Origin: Trichobilharzia szidati
Lineage: Eukaryota; Platyhelminthes; Trematoda; Strigeidida; Schistosomatidae
Direction of reading: 5' to 3'
Assembly: GCA_944472155.2 (NCBI GenBank)
Contig: OX235271.1
Span: forward strand, 23,940,977-24,004,976
Length of the DNA: 64,000 bases
Part shown: piece by piece, positions 10,180-23,779 of the stretch
Layout: the number at the start of each line of letters is the position of its first letter
How positions within the stretch are numbered: the first letter of the stretch is position 1
Notes under the pieces: model-generated
Database searches by the model: none
What the model was told of the DNA's origin: nothing
Seen by the model: the letters and a program-made list of their open reading frames with translations, nothing else
Made by a program: the position numbers and the translations under genes

Positions 10180-12205
10180 ACCTACTGTACTACAGCTAGA
10201 AAACGGGGAACTGAACAACGTGCATGACACTTTATGGGGTGAAGCACATTTCACACATGCTACAGTACTAATAGGACGTATTTATAGAGCACCTCACACA
10301 TATGGTGGTAGCGCACTGTAGCAAGTGCCTACTCTCTCATACGACCATAAGACCATATTTGAAGACATCAACATATCCAAAAATTAACTGAGAACCACTC
10401 ACTGGCCCAGCTAAATACGACAAGCTCTCAGACACACTGGATAATTCGGCTAGGGTTAATATTTACTGCTCCTAGGTCTATCTCAAAAGCTCAAGATTTG
10501 TGTATGAGGAATGAAGAAGGTACCACACCAGTCAGCTCTCATAGGATGTATACTCTCAAAGAAATCCTAAAGATGTAATTGAATCGCGAACACCACAACA
10601 TTTCCCTCACCATTGACAAGGGTAGGCTATATTATTACACTGCAGATATATGTGAACTTAAACCTACAGTATACACCCCGCTAATCTGAAGAAATTCTCC
10701 TTTTCTATACTAAAACAAATTAGTACCATTGAGCTCACTTACGCTGACATTAACCAAGCCATTCGGACACTCAAAAGCTCTAAAGGTGTTGGGACTTGCG
10801 GTATATTATCGTATTTCCATATATACTGTTGTCCTGACATTCCTATATCACTACTTCTAATCTTCACAAAATAGCCTTAGAAACTTAAACCTAACCAGAT
10901 AGATGGAAAACATTTACTACACCTAAACAAAAATGTGGCCCGAAAACAGAAATCAGCAACTACAGGCCGATTAACATAACACCTTTAGCATCTAGAATTA
11001 TGGAGAAACTAGTCAAAGATAACATACCGAAGCATATGCTTAGCTGCGGTATTGTAAGTCCAAACCAACATGGGTTCCTGGGACCCCCATCATGTTTAAC
11101 CTGTTCCTTAGATTTCTTCAACTTTGTGATCAGCGGTCATGACAGACGACAACTAGTACTTGTCACCTACTTTGACACATCTAAGGCATCGGACCGTGTC
11201 GACCATCCACTGCTGGTACTTATCCTGAATTCCTTAGGAATGTGTGGCCCACTATCAGGAAGTCTTAAATCATTCCTAAATAACAGGCGCCGAATAGTTA
11301 GACTTGGGTCTGTGACTTCCAAACCTAGCTCAATCACTTCTGGTGTAATTCAGGGTAGCGTTATGAGGCCTCTCCTGTCTACACTTTGAATCAACCACAT
11401 ATGCGCTTACTTGTCACATGGGAAACCATTTATCTTTGCCTATGACCTAAAAGTAGCTTATACATTCCAATGTGATGACCTAGGCCATTTTCAAAATATC
11501 GTGCAGAATGAACTAAATAAAGTGACTGCTTGGTCATGCTTGTAGAATCTACAATTTAACCTGAACAAATGTGATTGGATATGCTTCGGCGCACCCTCAA
11601 CTGACTTGAAATTAATGCTTCAATCTGCTGACCTAACCAAACTCCGATGTGTCGTTGACTTGGGCCTGAGGTACTCTAGTGACCTAACATTCTCTGAGCA
11701 AGTTGCATCACAGACTCAAAAGTCGAGGGTGCTCTTAGGATGCATACTCAGGAACTTTCACGACAACGAAGCCAAGCTCATTTTATACAAAACATGTGTT
11801 AGGCCACTTCTAGAATTCTATCCACTTATTATTAGCAGCACTTCTAAATGTGACAAGCTGAGGGCGAATAGTATCCAACGATATTTCACGTCCAAACTAC
11901 TTGGCTACGAATGTAAGAATGACTACATCTCACGGTGCATGATTCTAAATCTTGACCCACTTTGTACGAGACGACTTGTCATAGGCCTAGTATTCCTCCT
12001 TAAGGTCCTACACAAAATATCATTCTCAGACAATAAGGACATACAATTCTCAACGGAAGGCTCTTACGATCTACGTAAGCAAACTTGCACAGTGACAATA
12101 AAAGCCTTAAAATCAAGACTCCGCGACAACTTCTTTGCAGTCATGTATTCTAAAATACGGAACGCCTGCCCCTGGAAGTCTGGACCTGCACTTCAGTTAT
12201 AGATT
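10180..12205 (+). pseudogene. CR1-like non-LTR retrotransposon ORF2, decayed copy
   Basis: Same family as the element at 16665-22028 but older. An endonuclease scrap near 10200-10320 reads VLIGRIYRAPHTYGG. The reverse transcriptase covers about 10730-12205: NYRPINITPLASRIMEKLVK (near 10955-11015), SPNQHGFLGPPSCLTCSLDF, motif A as YFDTSKASDRVDHPLL (11170-11210), motif B as SGVIQGSVMRPLL, then a C-terminal part with KTCVRPLLEFYPL and ISRCMILNLDPL. Frameshifts and stops separate these blocks, and motif C (YADD) reads as a decayed FAYDLKV near 11435. No function is expected. Confidence 0.8.
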
Positions 12206-15179
12206 TCAAACGCTCTCTGTACGGACTTTTTCATTCCACTGATTACATTTACAAACTATTTATTTCTAGAACGAATCAGTTATTAGTTTACTACAGTACC
12301 TAAATAACGCGCATAAATTCCATTATTGCTCTACAAACGGTAAATAGACTAGTCGCATAGATGTATAAAAAGACTAAGTACAAGTAAATATATAGGTTTA
12401 CTAGATGGCAGTGTGCGACGAATATAGACATATGTATACAAACATTAAGGTCCTTTCCGTATTCACATACTTTTTCTTTCCACTCTCGTACTTTGCTGCT
12501 CGCCTCTTCTCTTCGTTTTGCTTTGCAGTGGAAGTTGCACAAATCTACTGTAATACTGAAGTTGAACACGACCTGAAGCCTCTTACCTATATATACCATA
12601 TCATCCTTTAAGCTTTTGGCTCATAATAACTCAAATTCCTTGAAGAATCCCCTGTCACCATTTCAGAATTCTATATAGCATCCTATACAAGCAGTATCCA
12701 TGACTTAAAATGGTTTACAAATAGTCTTCTACTTGTTAATCAACTTACTCGTACGGAACAAACAGCGACAAATGACGACTGACCCCGGTGCAGTAAAACA
12801 CATCTGCCTGACAGTGACCAATATTAGTCGGCATTGAGTACAATTCACTTCTGGTGTTAGTTACGATGAAAATGTTGACAAAATTATACAAACACATCAC
12901 TTATTTTGAATTAATACCAAATCTGGATATAAATCAAAAATAAGGTTAGATGCCATATTGCGGTCTCGGCACTGATGTTGTTTATTCCAACAGGATGTGA
13001 AGAAATCCCAGCATGATGATGGAGGTGTCATCGTTGGGCATCGGTCGGCTCTGTGCACTCTGGACGGACAAGATGATGTCGTTCACATACAATAGTGATT
13101 TCCTGATTGTCACCCTAGAAAACTTGGTATCAAAACCATTCGGTAGACATAAACCCATTGTGTATCAAGAGGAACATGAAAAATTAGGCAGCTGATAAGC
13201 GTCAGATTTAGGAAGCTCACTAAAGAATACGAGCAGTTGTACAAGTTCTCAAACAGCATAATTTCCTACTTAAAATGCTGGATGAACCACATTATCCTAT
13301 TTAATATGAATGTGTCACTTGTAGTCGCTGTGATCTCTCCAAGTTGTAGGGTAAGATTTCGACTGGATACTGAAGGTTCGTCCAGTTGCTTCACAACCTT
13401 CAAAGAACCAAAGTCTAGGGTGAAAACAAATGAACTCAGTAGAAATGGCGAACGAAAGAGGTATTCTTAGGTAAAGTTGTTTCACGGGTGGTTAGGATCG
13501 GGCCTTTCCACCCTACTCAGTGTCCGCTAAAGTCTACGGTAACTCACTAGGCTGGCAATTCTCGAGAAATGTAGAAGAAAGGGACATCTGGATAAACGGG
13601 AACACAAGATTCTGTGGTTTAGAGTTTATAGGACTTCCTATGTATTAATGAAAGTGGTATTACCAAAAGGTTAGTAGGACAGGATATAGGTGCGGAAAGC
13701 AATCGTAGGGGCTGTTTCTAACTGAGGCCAACAAGCAGGAAAGTTCAAAAGCCCTCAAGTAATGTGCTATTCTTTCCCCCGAAAGACTTAAAAGGATGAC
13801 TGCAAGATATATATAGATAGGCCAAGCTCCACAAAGGACTTAACACTAATATTCACTGATGTAAGTGGCACCGAAAACAAGCTTTGGGAAATGAAATTTT
13901 TGATGGATTAAATTTTCACAGTCATTGTGACTACAATGGACTGAGAAAGTCAGTCTTTAGAAGGGTAGAGTAGTTCGTGCGTAAGTACCTACTTGGGCAC
14001 GCTTCCTCACAAACCAACGCCATACAGAGGGACATACATTCCTCGTAACCTATTTTGAATGCCGAAATGTTAGCGGCCTGTTTCAACGCTGGGCTACCAA
14101 AATATTTTTATTTTACTCACTGAATCCTACTTTCAGGATTCATTTTGTTTTAATCACCCAGTCATGTGTCCGAATCGTATCATTTACTGTCGCGATTATT
14201 TAAAATGTTTTAACGGACTTATTTGGGTGACAATAAACGTTATAGTGATAAATTATCGTGTTCACGCCTATAGAGGCGTTATAAGCGTTTACTTTTGTAA
14301 AGTAGATAATATATAACTGGTTTCAGGCTTCTATAACCGAAAAAGCAACATTTTCCAGTATTGTGTTCGTATTAATGGAAGAACCTGTCATGATATCCCA
14401 GAGTATGTATTACTTCAATACCTCATCGTATATAAGAAATTTAGCAAAAAAAGACTATTCTTCGCGTTTTAGAGCCTTAATGGTCTATTATTTGCTAGGT
14501 TTTTGAGGAAATATAGGTTGAAAATTAGGTATATACAATGGTTGTTTTCATAGCAGTTATTCTATAATAACGAGACATTTGAAGGAGAACTAGCCCACAG
14601 ACACAAGTGAAATATACGTTTTGAGGATACCAAACACTTTTTTATCATCATCCGTGATGATTGAAATATTCCATAACACATCGAAGAGAGTATGCGATGA
14701 ATGAGGCAATTTGCTGAATTTCCTGGTGTATGATAAACCAAGCCTGGTACATGCACAAAATAAGTAAAAGAAAACGTTAGAATACCGACATTTTACATTT
14801 ATATTCATCAAACATGCTTGCAAACAACGCATGCCGCAACCACGCAAACCTGCACACGGAATGACCTACCGGGGACAAATTTAATGTCAAACTCTCCGCC
14901 ACTGTACTAGCCAATCAAAGCTGAGAAAGCCCTTAAGTGCGTAAGACATAACACTCTATAACGTATATTCTCACTCGACTTATTTACCAGTTTCTAATAT
15001 ACTTAAGGAAAGGGATCATGATGGCTCGTAACGAGCTTGGAGGTGTTCTCCACTGCATCAGGTGACTGTTCCCATGACCGTGGGCACAAATTACAGGTCG
15101 CTGTTGAACAACTTTAATTACTTGCATGTTCTGTTATCTTGAAATGTCTATTTTAATACAAGTGTAACAACGCTTCAGG
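12206..15179. other. Long stretch without recognisable features
   Basis: Read on both strands; open frames such as 12405-12611 (+), 13013-13195 (+) and 14590-14847 (-) carry no motif I recognise and no convincing splice pattern. It may include old, unrecognisable repeats. Confidence 0.35.
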
Positions 15180-16664
15180 AAATTTGGCCCCGCGTTTCAA
15201 ATGACGACAATTTAGTCTGCTTAAACAGCTTCGCTGCAGATAAGATCGACACAGTTGGGGAAGGAAGCACGGTGACGGTGTTGCCATCTTTATTACTTCC
15301 CAGTGGTCTGCTGCCCGAAGCATCTGCTTTAAATTCTCAAATATCGACTATATAACTGTTACTGTTCACCCGAGCACTTGTTTGGGAACAACTTCGTATT
15401 TACCACTAACATTTATGTCACACCTTGTTGTAGTCCTACAGAACTATCCATCTTTGCTGATGAATACAACGTTTTTGTTGCTGCTTCTTCTTGTATCTCA
15501 TTGTCTTTATTGACTATCGCATTCGGCTCTTGTAACTACAGTTTTCTTACATAGACGAGTCATGAGGATGTTGTTAAATTTCCCACTCAGTTGGACGCAT
15601 CCCTTGATGACATTTTGTTGGCATTTACAAATGATTCTGGAGTACATGAAGCTCGTAAGTGAGCGCCACCGTTCAACTCTGATCATCGTATTGTACGGCT
15701 TTTACCGAAAGTTAATGGAAATTTACACAAGTTGATCTTCCCATGCTTATCCGGGAACATCGTACACGGATGTTGCCCTGGGGAAAATGTACAGAATATT
15801 AGAGGCATGCTGAAAACACAAGGTTGGACCTGTTTAATGAAGGCTCACTCGATGACACTGTCTGAAATTCTCTCTTGGCATCTCTTGCCCCAGGGAAACG
15901 CTAATTATCATATTTGACAGTTTATATTCCCCTTAATTTAAAAAGTTTCTCCAGGGAAAAGAAGACTTATATAAAATGAAGGTAAAAATTGGTGTGAAAA
16001 AATCAACATCTCATTCAAGTCTTCAATGCAGGGGTTGAATTCAGCGTATAACCATAAGTTCATTTCCCGTGAAAACGCTTCTGATATATGAGAACGTTTT
16101 GAAGAAATTACTGGTGGCAAGCAGACAAACCTTATTCCCCGTTTTTTGGATGTATGTACCCTAGACAAGTCTTCCACATATTCTCCCACATATGCCATGC
16201 TTTTTAATGCCACAAGTATTAATAAAGACTGCTTTGCAGGTTTTAAACCAAATGACGTTATAAAATGCCTAAACCATTCTCAAAGCCCTGTTTCAGACGG
16301 TGTGCCTGGCGCTATTCTTAAAAAATGTTCAGATATCCTATGCTGTCCTATCTGTGACACATTTAATGAATCTTTTTCCAGAAATGTTGCGCCAGCCGTT
16401 TGTGTCAATAACAACGCCATCTACTGAAGCACGCGTCAACTTCAGACCCATTGTTATAGCCTCGCTTTTATTTTTGCTTTTACCTAATCCCGAACCGTCA
16501 CTTAAAGCCTTTAAAAGCTCCCGACAATCTGATGCTGTCCTGCATCAAAACATCATTTCTAGTCTCCACAAAGGGGCTAAATTTGTTTGTGCCTTCGTAA
16601 ATCATGCATCTATTTCTGACTCCACGGACATTTTATAAAATAGGCTTGCAGCTCTTCCCACCTC
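15180..16664 (+). pseudogene. Non-LTR retrotransposon family C, endonuclease and 5' part of reverse transcriptase
   Basis: The endonuclease shows GVAIFITSQWSA-like sequence near 15280-15310 and an 'NSDHRIVRLLPK' box near 15675-15710 (the SDH motif of APE-type endonucleases). The reverse transcriptase begins with FKPNDVIKCLNHSQSPVSDG (16245-16303), VPGAILKKCSDIL, NFRPIVIASL, and a decayed motif A, CAFVNHASISDS (16590-16625). Stops interrupt it. The frame breaks off near NRLAALPTSN (16642-16670) where the CR1-like element begins; the matching 3' end of family C resumes after that element at about 22040. Confidence 0.7.
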
Positions 16665-16671
16665 TAATAAC

Positions 16672-17704
16672 GATGGGCCGAAATTCTAAAAGGAGTGTTT
16701 GTGTGAACACTAGTAATTTAGAAAATAGCACCAGCTCGTCTAATAACACACTACCACCCTTTGTTATTAGTAGTTCACCCAACATAAAAGACTCGAACAT
16801 AACTCCGACCCCTGTAATACAGGTGGAAGATGTTCTGTCTGAAAAGGTAGAGCTCTCTTACTTAACATGCATTATTAAAGAGATGCAGCTACAGATGGAT
16901 GAAGTGAAAACGAAATTAAGTTCATGAGAGTGTATACCTGAAGCTATCTCACTTATGAAAAAGGAACTGCAGGATCCTACAATCCTAAAGCTTTTTAATA
17001 TGACCTCTAGAATGACGCCTACTGACTCAGAAAATGCGAAGGAGCTAGAAAACGCCATTGACTTTCTATCCAGCGAAGTTGTTAAAAGGCTGGCTTCGAA
17101 ACAAAATGCTATAGTGTATAATGTACCCGATAGCGAGCCCATAAAGTCGGTCCAGCACTCATTACTGAAGGCTGCAAATCTCTTGAGTGCACCTTGTCAG
17201 TGCATTCGCCTAAGTAGAAAAGACCTAAAGCATCTTTGTCCTATACTCTTTAGGTTCGACAGCTACATAATAGCTGAACGATTTAAGAAGGCCGAATATC
17301 TTCTGGCTACTGCCACTAAATTCAAGACTATTAAAGTAGTCTCGGATAAAACAACTAACCAAAGGCAAGCAACCAAGAACTCCTTCGATACAAAGTTTAC
17401 CACACTGAGAAATACATCTGGTATCAGTGCTAAAGTGTCGACGGACACAGAAGCACAGCAAGTCACGTGTATAGTGTTAGGAAAAAAAATCGGCAAGTAA
17501 AAGCGACTCGAAACTCAGTAAGAGCAGTGTCATTGGGTTGACATTGACTCACAAACTATGGCTGACCAGAAACCACTGGCAGACCACACCCAATCTGGAT
17601 GCAAGCCCGAGAGTCCCGCAGTAGAAACTGCAAGAAAGACCACAAAGCCTAGAGTCCCACTCCAGACTTCGACATACCTCCCTCTCAATAAGTCTAATAA
17701 GTAA
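16672..17704 (+). pseudogene. CR1-like ORF1 (nucleic-acid-binding protein), interrupted
   Basis: Starts at ATG 16672 (MGRNSKRSVCVNTSN). A Ser/Asn-rich N-terminus is followed by a charged heptad-like stretch (IIKEMQLQMDEVKTKLSS) and, from about 17100, a fold with the motif NAIVYNVPDSE and FKTIKVVSDKTTNQRQATK that resembles the RRM-like domain of other flatworm CR1 ORF1 proteins. In-frame stops lie at 16925 (TGA), 17498 (TAA) and about 17516; the same frame continues to 17704. ORF1 proteins of this class coat the element RNA. Function is inferred from position and motifs. Confidence 0.6.
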
Positions 17705-17769
17705 CATGTCAGTCTAAAAATGACAATGCATGGGTAAAAAACCATATTCCCAAAAACGTCATCCATCAT

Positions 17770-18165
17770 GTGAATACCCCTTCCCGAACTAGGAGTAATA
17801 TGCCTAGCAACGCACATAACTTGGGAATGCAACGTAGAATGGATCCTCAGGATATATGGAGCACTAAACAGGACTCATATAGGCACCATATTAATGAATA
17901 TTCTCGTCCAAACTCTCACACTATCTATGTTAAACCTCATCAACATAATGAGTATAGATCGACACTTGACCCTCTCAATAACTTCACTCACACATGTGAT
18001 GTGAGCCAATATGCATACGACTATGAAAGACCCATGAGGTACAACTACCAAGGTAATCTTAACACAGGGTACCTAGGTCAAGCAAACTATACATCACCAG
18101 TAAATGAACGCAGATGCCCACCCATGGATGCTAAAAGTCAAAACATGCAACAGGATAATTGTTGA
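17770..18165 (+). pseudogene. Asn/His/Tyr-rich segment between ORF1 and ORF2 of the CR1-like element
   Basis: An open frame of 131 codons, polar and low in complexity, with no known domain. It may be the frameshifted C-terminus of ORF1 or the N-terminal extension of ORF2; it ends 10 bases beyond where the ORF2 frame opens (18159). Confidence 0.4.
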
Positions 18166-21145
18166 ATGCGGCAAACAATAGCCCCACCAGCTGCACAATT
18201 CATCCAGAAAATAGTACACACACTGACTCTGTCTCACCTCAGAGCCCCTCCAAACATAACGTAGGGATAGTAACAAGTAACCATGTTAACCTCCCCTCCA
18301 ATAACTCTGGTTTACTAACTATTATACTGCTGAATGCCAGATCTCTTTTTAATAAAATAACATCGCTTCGCTGCCTGGCACACATAGAACGGCCAACACT
18401 AATAATGGTGACTGAAACCTGGCTTACTACTGATATACCTGACTCAAAGCTAGTAATAGACAACTACGACATCTATAGGAACGATAGAGTTGACAAAAGA
18501 AGAGGCGGTTGCTTAATATATGCCTCTAAATCCACTAACTCCAATACTTTCAATAACCCAACTACTGACAAACTCCCTGAATCTAAGTGGATAAGCATCC
18601 ACACGAACGAAAATAAAATTCTCGTGGGATGTATATACAGACCCCCTAATAGCTCTGAAATGACTGATATAGCTATTGGAGAAATACTAGAGCATGCAGC
18701 TTCGCTGGACTTTGACTACAAAGTAGTCTGTGGCGATTTCAACTAACCTGGAGTAAACTGGGATACCTGTACAGGACCTAGAATCCATGACGAGTTACTA
18801 CAAGCTATAGACGTTGGCGAATGAAAGCAGTGCGTACGCCTCCTTACAATAAATGAAAACACCCTTGACTTAATCCTTTGTCATGAAATAGAGCCCATCT
18901 CGATAGAGGTAGGAAATAAACTTGATAACAGTGATCAAAACATATTGTACTGCACTCTACCCCTCCGAATAACAATTAAACACACACCTAAAAATTCCCC
19001 GGTGCACTATCAATATAGGGACTATAAGAATGCCGATTGGGAATTCCTATCAGATCTGCTGAGAAGTTCTGACTGGGAAGAATACTTCATTAACAGTAAC
19101 TTAGAAGTATCACTTGATATCTTCTACAAAACAATTGGCTCAGCAAGAGACATAATCGCGCCCCTAAAATCTGCTCTAAAGACACCAACTCCATTAATAG
19201 ACCGCAAAACGCGACTAAAACTAAAGAAATTGAAAAGGAAATACCATGTATTTAAGGAATTTAATGCGTTAAACCAGATACATGAAACTCTTAAACGGCT
19301 TGAAGATAAACACAAAATGATGTCACAACTTGAAGAAAATAAAGCGCTTGTGGGTAACTCCAAAACTCAGGAACTTTGTAGGATATTGCAGAAACGTCTG
19401 AAAAGCAGTAAAGACAATACTGTAAGCAGCTTGGAGCATAAGGGCATAATATACAATGATCCCCAGGTTATAAGTGAACTCCTCAATGAGTGGTTTTGCA
19501 ATGACGCCAGAGTGCACCCGACCCCAAATTTCCAAATGACCTGTAAAAGTAACCACAAATTAGGCGAAATAGACTTTAATATACAAAATATAGACTCAGC
19601 GATTAAGACTTTGAAGTCTAATGGTAGTACTGGAACAGATGACATACCATCTGTCATGTACAAAAATGGTAGCACGGAAATGGTAGTCTTGTTACTTAGA
19701 ATATTTACTCTCTCGTTGGAAACTGGAACTTACCCTGAAGTGTGGAAAACCACATACATATTACCTAAGCACAAAGCAGGGGCCAAAACCAGTGCATGCA
19801 ACTATAGACCTATCAATATAACACCGGTAATATCCCGAATAATGGAGAAAGTGGTTAAAGACCAAGTGTCAGACTACTTACTAGAACATCAACTTATCAA
19901 TCCATCACAACATGGATTTCTTAAAAAAAGATCATGTGTGACCTGTCACATAGACTTTTTCAACGAAATTACACGAAGTAGGGACAACAGAGAACTAGTA
20001 ATTGTACTATATTTCGATATAACAAAAGCCTTCGACAGAGTTCCCCATAATCTGCTAGTCAGCAGGTTACGCTCACTAGGGATATGTGACCCTCTCCTGA
20101 GCTGGATAAAATCATTTCTCTGTGGCCGAAGTCAGACAACGAAAGTTGGCTCGATAATCTCAAGGCCTAAACCAGTAAGTAGTGGTGTGATCCAGGGAAG
20201 TGTATTAGGCCCACTCTTATTCATAATATATATAAACAGTATCTGTGAATGCTTTAGTGTAAACCAATACTATATGCAGATGACTTAAAAGTGACGTATA
20301 AATGCAAGAACACAGATCTTGGAATAACAGTAAACGCCACACAGCAAGAATTAGAAAAAATGGATAGATGGTGTGACACCTGGCAACTCCAATTTAATGT
20401 CGAAAAATGTGGCTGGCTCTGCATAGGTTGGAACAATTTAGAACTTGACCTGACAATTCAAGGCCATGCACTTCAACGACTGGAATCTGTACTGGACCTA
20501 GGGCTGAAATATTCACATAACTTATCATTTTCTGAACATATCTCCAAACAAGTGTCAAAGTCACGCAGACTTATCGGCTTTCTACTCAGGAACTTCTACA
20601 GAAATGAGTCTAGAATTCTGTTGTACAAGGTTTGTGTGCGTCCTTTATTTGATTACTGTTCATTCATGTATAGTAGTATACGCATAGAGGACAAATTGAA
20701 AGTCGAGAGAGTGCAGAGGTACTTCACGTTAAATTTACTCGGAACCGAAAATGGTGCGAACTACTCCACTAGATGTGATACCCTAGGACTAGAAACACTA
20801 TGGCTAAGACGCCTGAGACTAAACTTGACACTTTACTATAAGCTTCTAAACCACTTAGTTTTTACCTCTACTAATGGCACTCGACTTTCAGATGACAATG
20901 GCTACAAACTAAGACACACTAAGGGTACAGTAGCTATCGAACAATGTAAAACAGCCACCAGGCAAAAGTTTTACTTGATTAGGTATGCACAGATATGGAA
21001 TAAACTGCCAATGGAAATGCGTCAAGCGAGTACATTGGCCTCCTTCAAAATGGTGCTTAATGACAAACTACAAGAGTTTGCAAACGATAGTAGTTCTAGT
21101 TCCTATCTGAGAGCCTCCGAAATTATAGGTCCACTTAATGTATAA
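18159..21145 (+). pseudogene. CR1-like ORF2 (APE endonuclease and reverse transcriptase), three lesions
   Basis: The endonuclease covers about 18300-18950: LLNARSLFNK, MVTETWL, GGCLIYA, GCIYRPPNS and CGDFN. Stops follow at 18747 (TAA, right after CGDFN) and about 18822 (TGA). The reverse transcriptase covers about 19560-20650: NYRPINITPVISRIMEKVVK, SQHGFLKKRSC, motif A YFDITKAFDRVPHNLL, motif B SSGVIQGSVLGPLLF, and motif C LYADDLKV at about 20268-20293. A frameshift just before motif C moves the rest into another frame (20291-21145), which carries the conserved C-terminus (CVRPLFDYCSFMYSS, QIWNKLPMEM). Catalytic residues are all present but never in one frame. Confidence 0.85.
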
Positions 21146-22002
21146 GCTTAAATACTACGCCTGTTGTTTTTTGCCTATATTTATAATTCTAGATAAAACA
21201 TTAACGGTTAAGATACGTATCCTCAAACAGACAAGAAATTTCGTTTGTAAAACTACTACCCAACACAATAAGTGGAATAAAATGGACATAAACCGACAAC
21301 ATGAAGAAGGTATAACTCACCACAACATCACATGGACAGATGTGCGCTCGCTGGGCACCATATATCCCTCACCAACTGCAACCCACCTTTCCTTAGATAA
21401 TGTGATGAACTTATATCCATATTGTCGCTGAGCAGTTAATATTCTCAACTCCCGTCGGAACAGCTGAATTTTATAAACCTTCCTCACGCTAAGAAAATAC
21501 CCACAAGCAGTAGAAATCCATTAATTAATGCGTCTGAAGCTTATGTATTTACATTGCAGATCAAATGAGATAAACATATCACTGATTTCAAAATAACACA
21601 TCAGTGAACTATAATTTAAGGATTCTGCACACAACAAAGTTATGTATGGAAATTGACGTCAAGCTTTATTTTTTTTCCCAGGCACTTATAATCCATCCAC
21701 CAAAGACCTGGTTTTTTTGTTAATGCGAAGAAAATACTTCTGTATTTCCTGATGTGTTGCATTCACTGAAGATCTAGCAGATTTTTCCAACTGTGAACAG
21801 AAATGATTGTATATAAGTGAAAAGTCTGTTTTATACTACTGGGATTAACATTTATCAAGTGTATGTATAATCTCCAGCGAACATGTAAGGCATATCTTGC
21901 TACTGCCTGTAAATTGTGGTTGAATTATATGGTTCTATTTCTGCAACAATTTGATGATGCCTGTAAACTGGCGTCCCTCATGTGCTGTACTATGAGAATA
22001 AA

Positions 22003-22028
22003 TGTATTTATTTATTTATTTATTTATT
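22003..22028 (+). repeat. (TTTA)n 3' tail of the CR1-like element
   Basis: Six tandem TTTA units directly after the AATAAA signal; marks the 3' boundary of the insertion. Confidence 0.85.
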
Positions 22029-22039
22029 CCACATTAAGA

Positions 22040-22880
22040 AGTTAAGTCACTCAGGCATAGCTCAACCGTTCCTTTTACAACTTGTTAACTCTGGCATCTT
22101 ACCTACTTACCCTTATTCTCTCCTGGGTTGTTTGAAGAAGACCATATTATACTTCGTAGGACACTGAAAACTGACAGTCGACTGAGTGGTATCCCATTGA
22201 GCAATAACGTTGATATCATCATTGAGAGGCACTTAATTTCAGGCGAAAAATTTAATAAAGGGATTTTGTCATATTGTGGGCATTCGCTTTGCCCACAGCT
22301 TCCACCCTGCATCTCCTTAGGTAGAACAAAAAGCCATTCCAAAAGAATTTATGCTAGCTCGTCTAAGTATAAGAATTCCATGATAACACATCATGTGATG
22401 AAAACAGTGCCAGGTGTGAACAAACTAACCTTCTTTCCACTGGCAAATAAACAATTTTCTCCATCCTCATACCGTTATCATTCCTATTATACTTAAAGTC
22501 CCTTTACTTCTTTCCACAATTATAGTAAAGAAAGCTCTGTAACAATTGTTGCTTCCTGTTTTTCCCCTCGTCATGTTAAGCTGACAGAACACTAGGTTCG
22601 ATATTCCGCAACATGGTAGAATTTCCATACTGCCTCGACAATACTGTTGGAAACAAACGCACTGTGATTATTATACTTACTATTCTCATTTTATACTTTG
22701 CACATTTTTGGCATTATTCCTGCTGTAAATATGGAAAAGTTATTGTGGTTAATCCTTATTACATTTAGGGCAAATTAGATGCACTATTGTGACAAGTGCT
22801 GAAAACCCCACGCTGTTTTATAAGTATTGTTTTTGGAATGAAGCAGATCATTATTGCCATCATTATGCACAGTCCCGTTC
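22040..22880 (+). mobile_element. Family C non-LTR retrotransposon, 3' end
   Basis: The plus strand encodes a C-terminal block: ILRRTLKTDSRLSGIP, SGEKFNKGILSYCGHSLCPQ, GRTKSHSKRIYASSSKYKNS, in one frame from 22128 to 22496. A family copy at 54235-54775 shares KLYARTSKYKNS and the very 3' end ('tactgttttggaataaagc' there, 'tattgtttttggaatgaag' here). Position right after the CR1-like insertion suggests it is the rest of the element begun at 15180, although reverse-transcriptase motifs B to E are missing between the two halves. Confidence 0.65.
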
Positions 22881-23686
22881 AAGTCTCTTTTATCCTGGAG
22901 GTAGTAATACTACATTAATCTAAGGGCGTGCGCAGTTGCACTGTGTTCCAGTGTTTAAGTATAGAAAGTTCATGTGATGTGATCGTTTAAGAGTTTGTCA
23001 TGTGGTTTAAATCCAATCCTATTCTCATTTTAATGTCTGCTAACGGACAATATACAGGCTCCTGACTGTTCAGGTAGCATTAATTCGTCTTGTGATGTAA
23101 AAACAACCAAAGTTTTCGATATATATGTAGGAAAATCACAGGCGTATGAGCCGTGCATGCTCCCTAATTAGCCCAGAGGAGGTCCATACCGGGGTAGTAG
23201 CCAGCTAAAGATACTGTTTTGGTACAAGGAAAGGTTGGGAAATATTCATTCACCTCAATGAATCTAGAAACTCAGACATTGCACTTAATCGACGTGAATA
23301 GTCTCTACTCATCTTTCGCCACTGTCCAGTTCCTCTTGTTGCACTCATATGACTACTGTAACTGTAGATTAGGGACCTATTTCTTAGTCCGTTTTTCTTC
23401 TTATGTCCACACAACAAACACTGGTTATATTCTTGTTATTCTCCCTTTTCGAATACACTGGATGCCAAATGGATGACAGAATTAATTTAATTCCTGGAAA
23501 CAGCGCTATCCTAATGCACCACATACAGCTAACTACATGTAAACAGTCTCTGCACCAGTCTCCTTGGAGACAACCATAGCTGCGTTAATCGGGTGAAGTA
23601 TACCAAAAATCAGGAATTCCTACCATACAACTAATAAGCCAGGAAAAGGAAAGCAAATTAATATACACCAGCTTTTATGGAGGATA
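22881..23686. other. Upstream region of the ferritin gene
   Basis: No repeat or coding motif recognised. Any ferritin promoter or 5' UTR lies here or in 23687-23779. I could not identify a convincing iron-responsive-element hairpin (CAGUGN loop) close to the start codon by eye. Confidence 0.4.
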
Positions 23687-23779
23687 TTGGATATCGAAAC
23701 TTTCACGTTGTTTGTTTACGTACTTTTACATCATGATAATTTTCCGCTCATATTAAAAATATTTTGGATTCACGAGAAA

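Larger units (their letters stand above)
16665..22028 (+). mobile_element. CR1-like non-LTR retrotransposon, nearly full length
   Basis: Two ORFs in the usual order (ORF1, then endonuclease-reverse transcriptase), a 3' UTR, an AATAAA at 21997-22002 and a terminal (TTTA)n tail ending at 22028, a short-repeat tail as in CR1 elements rather than poly(A). The 5' end is placed just before ATG 16672 because family C sequence runs up to there; it is approximate. Both ORFs are broken, so this copy is not autonomous. I cannot give a certain family name; schistosome CR1-like elements include SR1 and Perere. Confidence 0.8.
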
